A DNA stretch of 64,000 bases from Luteibacter aegosomatissinici. GTDB taxonomy: Bacteria > Pseudomonadota > Gammaproteobacteria > Xanthomonadales > Rhodanobacteraceae. Below are positions 63,295 to 64,000 of this stretch, in pieces. Made by a program: the position numbers and the translations under genes. The notes beneath the pieces are model-generated. The model was not told the origin of the DNA. It saw only the letters and a program-made list of their open reading frames with translations, and ran no database searches. Location: contig NZ_CP095742.1 in the NCBI RefSeq assembly GCF_023078495.1, positions 2,418,001 to 2,482,000 on the forward strand, read 5' to 3'. Position 1 is the stretch's first letter; each line of letters begins with the position of its first letter.

Positions 63295-63732
63295 ATGAAT
63301 GGCATCCGCAGGCCTGCACGCGGCTTCACCCTCATCGAACTGATGATTACCGTGGGTGTCGTGGCCATCCTGGCCGCCATCGCCATCCCCCAGTTCAGCC
63401 GCTACGGCTTCCGCGCCAGGCGGGCTGACGGCCAGAAACTGCTCATGGCCATCGCCAACGCGGAGGAGCGCTATTACGCGCAGCAAAACAAGTATGCCGA
63501 TCTGCAAACCATTGGCTTCTCGACCACTACGACGTCGACCTCGGATAGCGGGTACTACTCCGCATCTGTCGCTGTCACGACGGTTAACACGTTTGCGGCT
63601 CAAGGTTTTACCGCTACAGCGACACCCATTCCGGGCAGCGCGCAACAGAAAGATGTCTGTGGCGCCCTGAGCATCACCAACGCCGGGGTGAAATCCCCGC
63701 TCAACATCACGACCAATGGGAGTTGCTGGTGA
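63295..63732 (+). CDS. pilE: type IV pilus minor pilin PilE
   Basis: A 145-residue pilin with leader MNGIRRPARG and mature FTLIELMITVGVVAILAAIA, with Glu at +5. Two Cys near the end (VCGALS and GSCW) can form the C-terminal disulphide loop of pilins. It starts one base after the pilY1 stop and its own stop overlaps the next gene (GTGA). Confidence 0.9.
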   Translation: MNGIRRPARGFTLIELMITVGVVAILAAIAIPQFSRYGFRARRADGQKLLMAIANAEERYYAQQNKYADLQTIGFSTTTTSTSDSGYYSASVAVTTVNTFAAQGFTATATPIPGSAQQKDVCGALSITNAGVKSPLNITTNGSCW

Positions 63733-64000
63733 AATCGCGCGGCTTCACCCTGCTGGAAATGCTCGTCGCGATCGTGATCATAGCGATCCTTGTCGCGATC
63801 GCGGTTCCGTCATTCCGAACCACCATCCAGAAACACCGGCTACGCAGTGCGGCCGACAACCTGCAGGCAGCGGTCGACTATGCCCGGGCTGAAGCCGTCC
63901 TGCGCGCGACTTACGTATCCCTTTGCGCCAGTACCGACGGCGCCACGTGCTCGGGCACCAAAACCTACGAAACCGGCTGGCTGGTATATGCCCACCCCGT
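63729..64000 (+). CDS. FimT/GspH-type pseudopilin, N-terminal part
   Basis: The GTG at 63729 overlaps the pilE stop by four bases and encodes MKSRGFTLLEMLVAIVIIAI, a class III prepilin signal with Glu at +5, followed by VPSFRTTIQKHRLRSAADNL and AEAVLRATYV. This matches FimT/FimU-GspH proteins. At least 90 residues are visible. The right edge cuts the gene, so it is incomplete. Confidence 0.85.
   Translation, partial: MKSRGFTLLEMLVAIVIIAILVAIAVPSFRTTIQKHRLRSAADNLQAAVDYARAEAVLRATYVSLCASTDGATCSGTKTYETGWLVYAHP

Overview
The window is a GC-rich stretch of chromosome from a gammaproteobacterium. The mix of genes points to the Xanthomonadales, most likely Rhodanobacteraceae (a Luteibacter- or Dyella-like organism). 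The signs are a TonB receptor next to a flavin-dependent halogenase and a LacI-controlled sugar locus, very large PATR-type autotransporters, a gluconate-dehydrogenase-type oxidase, a PilVWXY1E minor-pilin operon, and a REP-type inverted pair of the GTAGGAGC type. This is inferred from content only. No rRNA, tRNA, CRISPR array, transposase or prophage was seen.

Layout. 1-458: the end of an unrecognised gene. 691-2386: a leftward operon of four small paralogous three-helix membrane proteins, preceded by a possible 53-codon ORF. 2571-10309: a small lipoprotein, a TolB-like propeller protein, a lipoprotein-type autotransporter and an OPT-family transporter. 10352-11946: a coupled formyltransferase and polysaccharide deacetylase. 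12040-21985: a sugar-utilisation locus (halogenase, TonB receptor, GH3 glycosidase, LacI regulator, MFS sugar transporter). Two copies of one LacI-type palindrome sit before the receptor and the GH3 gene, so outer-membrane import, periplasmic cleavage and inner-membrane import look like one regulon. 22111-25095: a trypsin-like protease, a PQQ-type sugar dehydrogenase and an exported methyltransferase-like protein.

25347-35506: DUF2167, a membrane protein and a membrane-anchored J-domain protein; a DUF2878 protein with a perfect inverted repeat at its ribosome site; a GNAT pair; a large AAA/LuxR regulator; a DUF4242 protein divergent from a GlxA-type regulator; a secreted VOC protein; and a JmjC-like cupin protein. 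35538-38378 encodes a 946-residue chain joining a peptidoglycan-binding domain, a GH19-type muramidase/chitinase, a papain-type protease and an alpha/beta hydrolase. This is the most unusual gene in the window. 38538-42411 is a three-gene membrane-bound FAD dehydrogenase operon (small subunit, GMC subunit, triheme cytochrome c).

42636-53540 is one giant autotransporter gene of about 3,634 codons with an extended signal peptide and three internal modules of about 810 bp each. It is followed by DUF302 and a stand-alone ketosynthase with a strong terminator. The window closes with the translationally coupled type IV pilus minor-pilin operon pilV-pilW-pilX-pilY1-pilE-fimT (57033 to the right edge, the last gene cut off).
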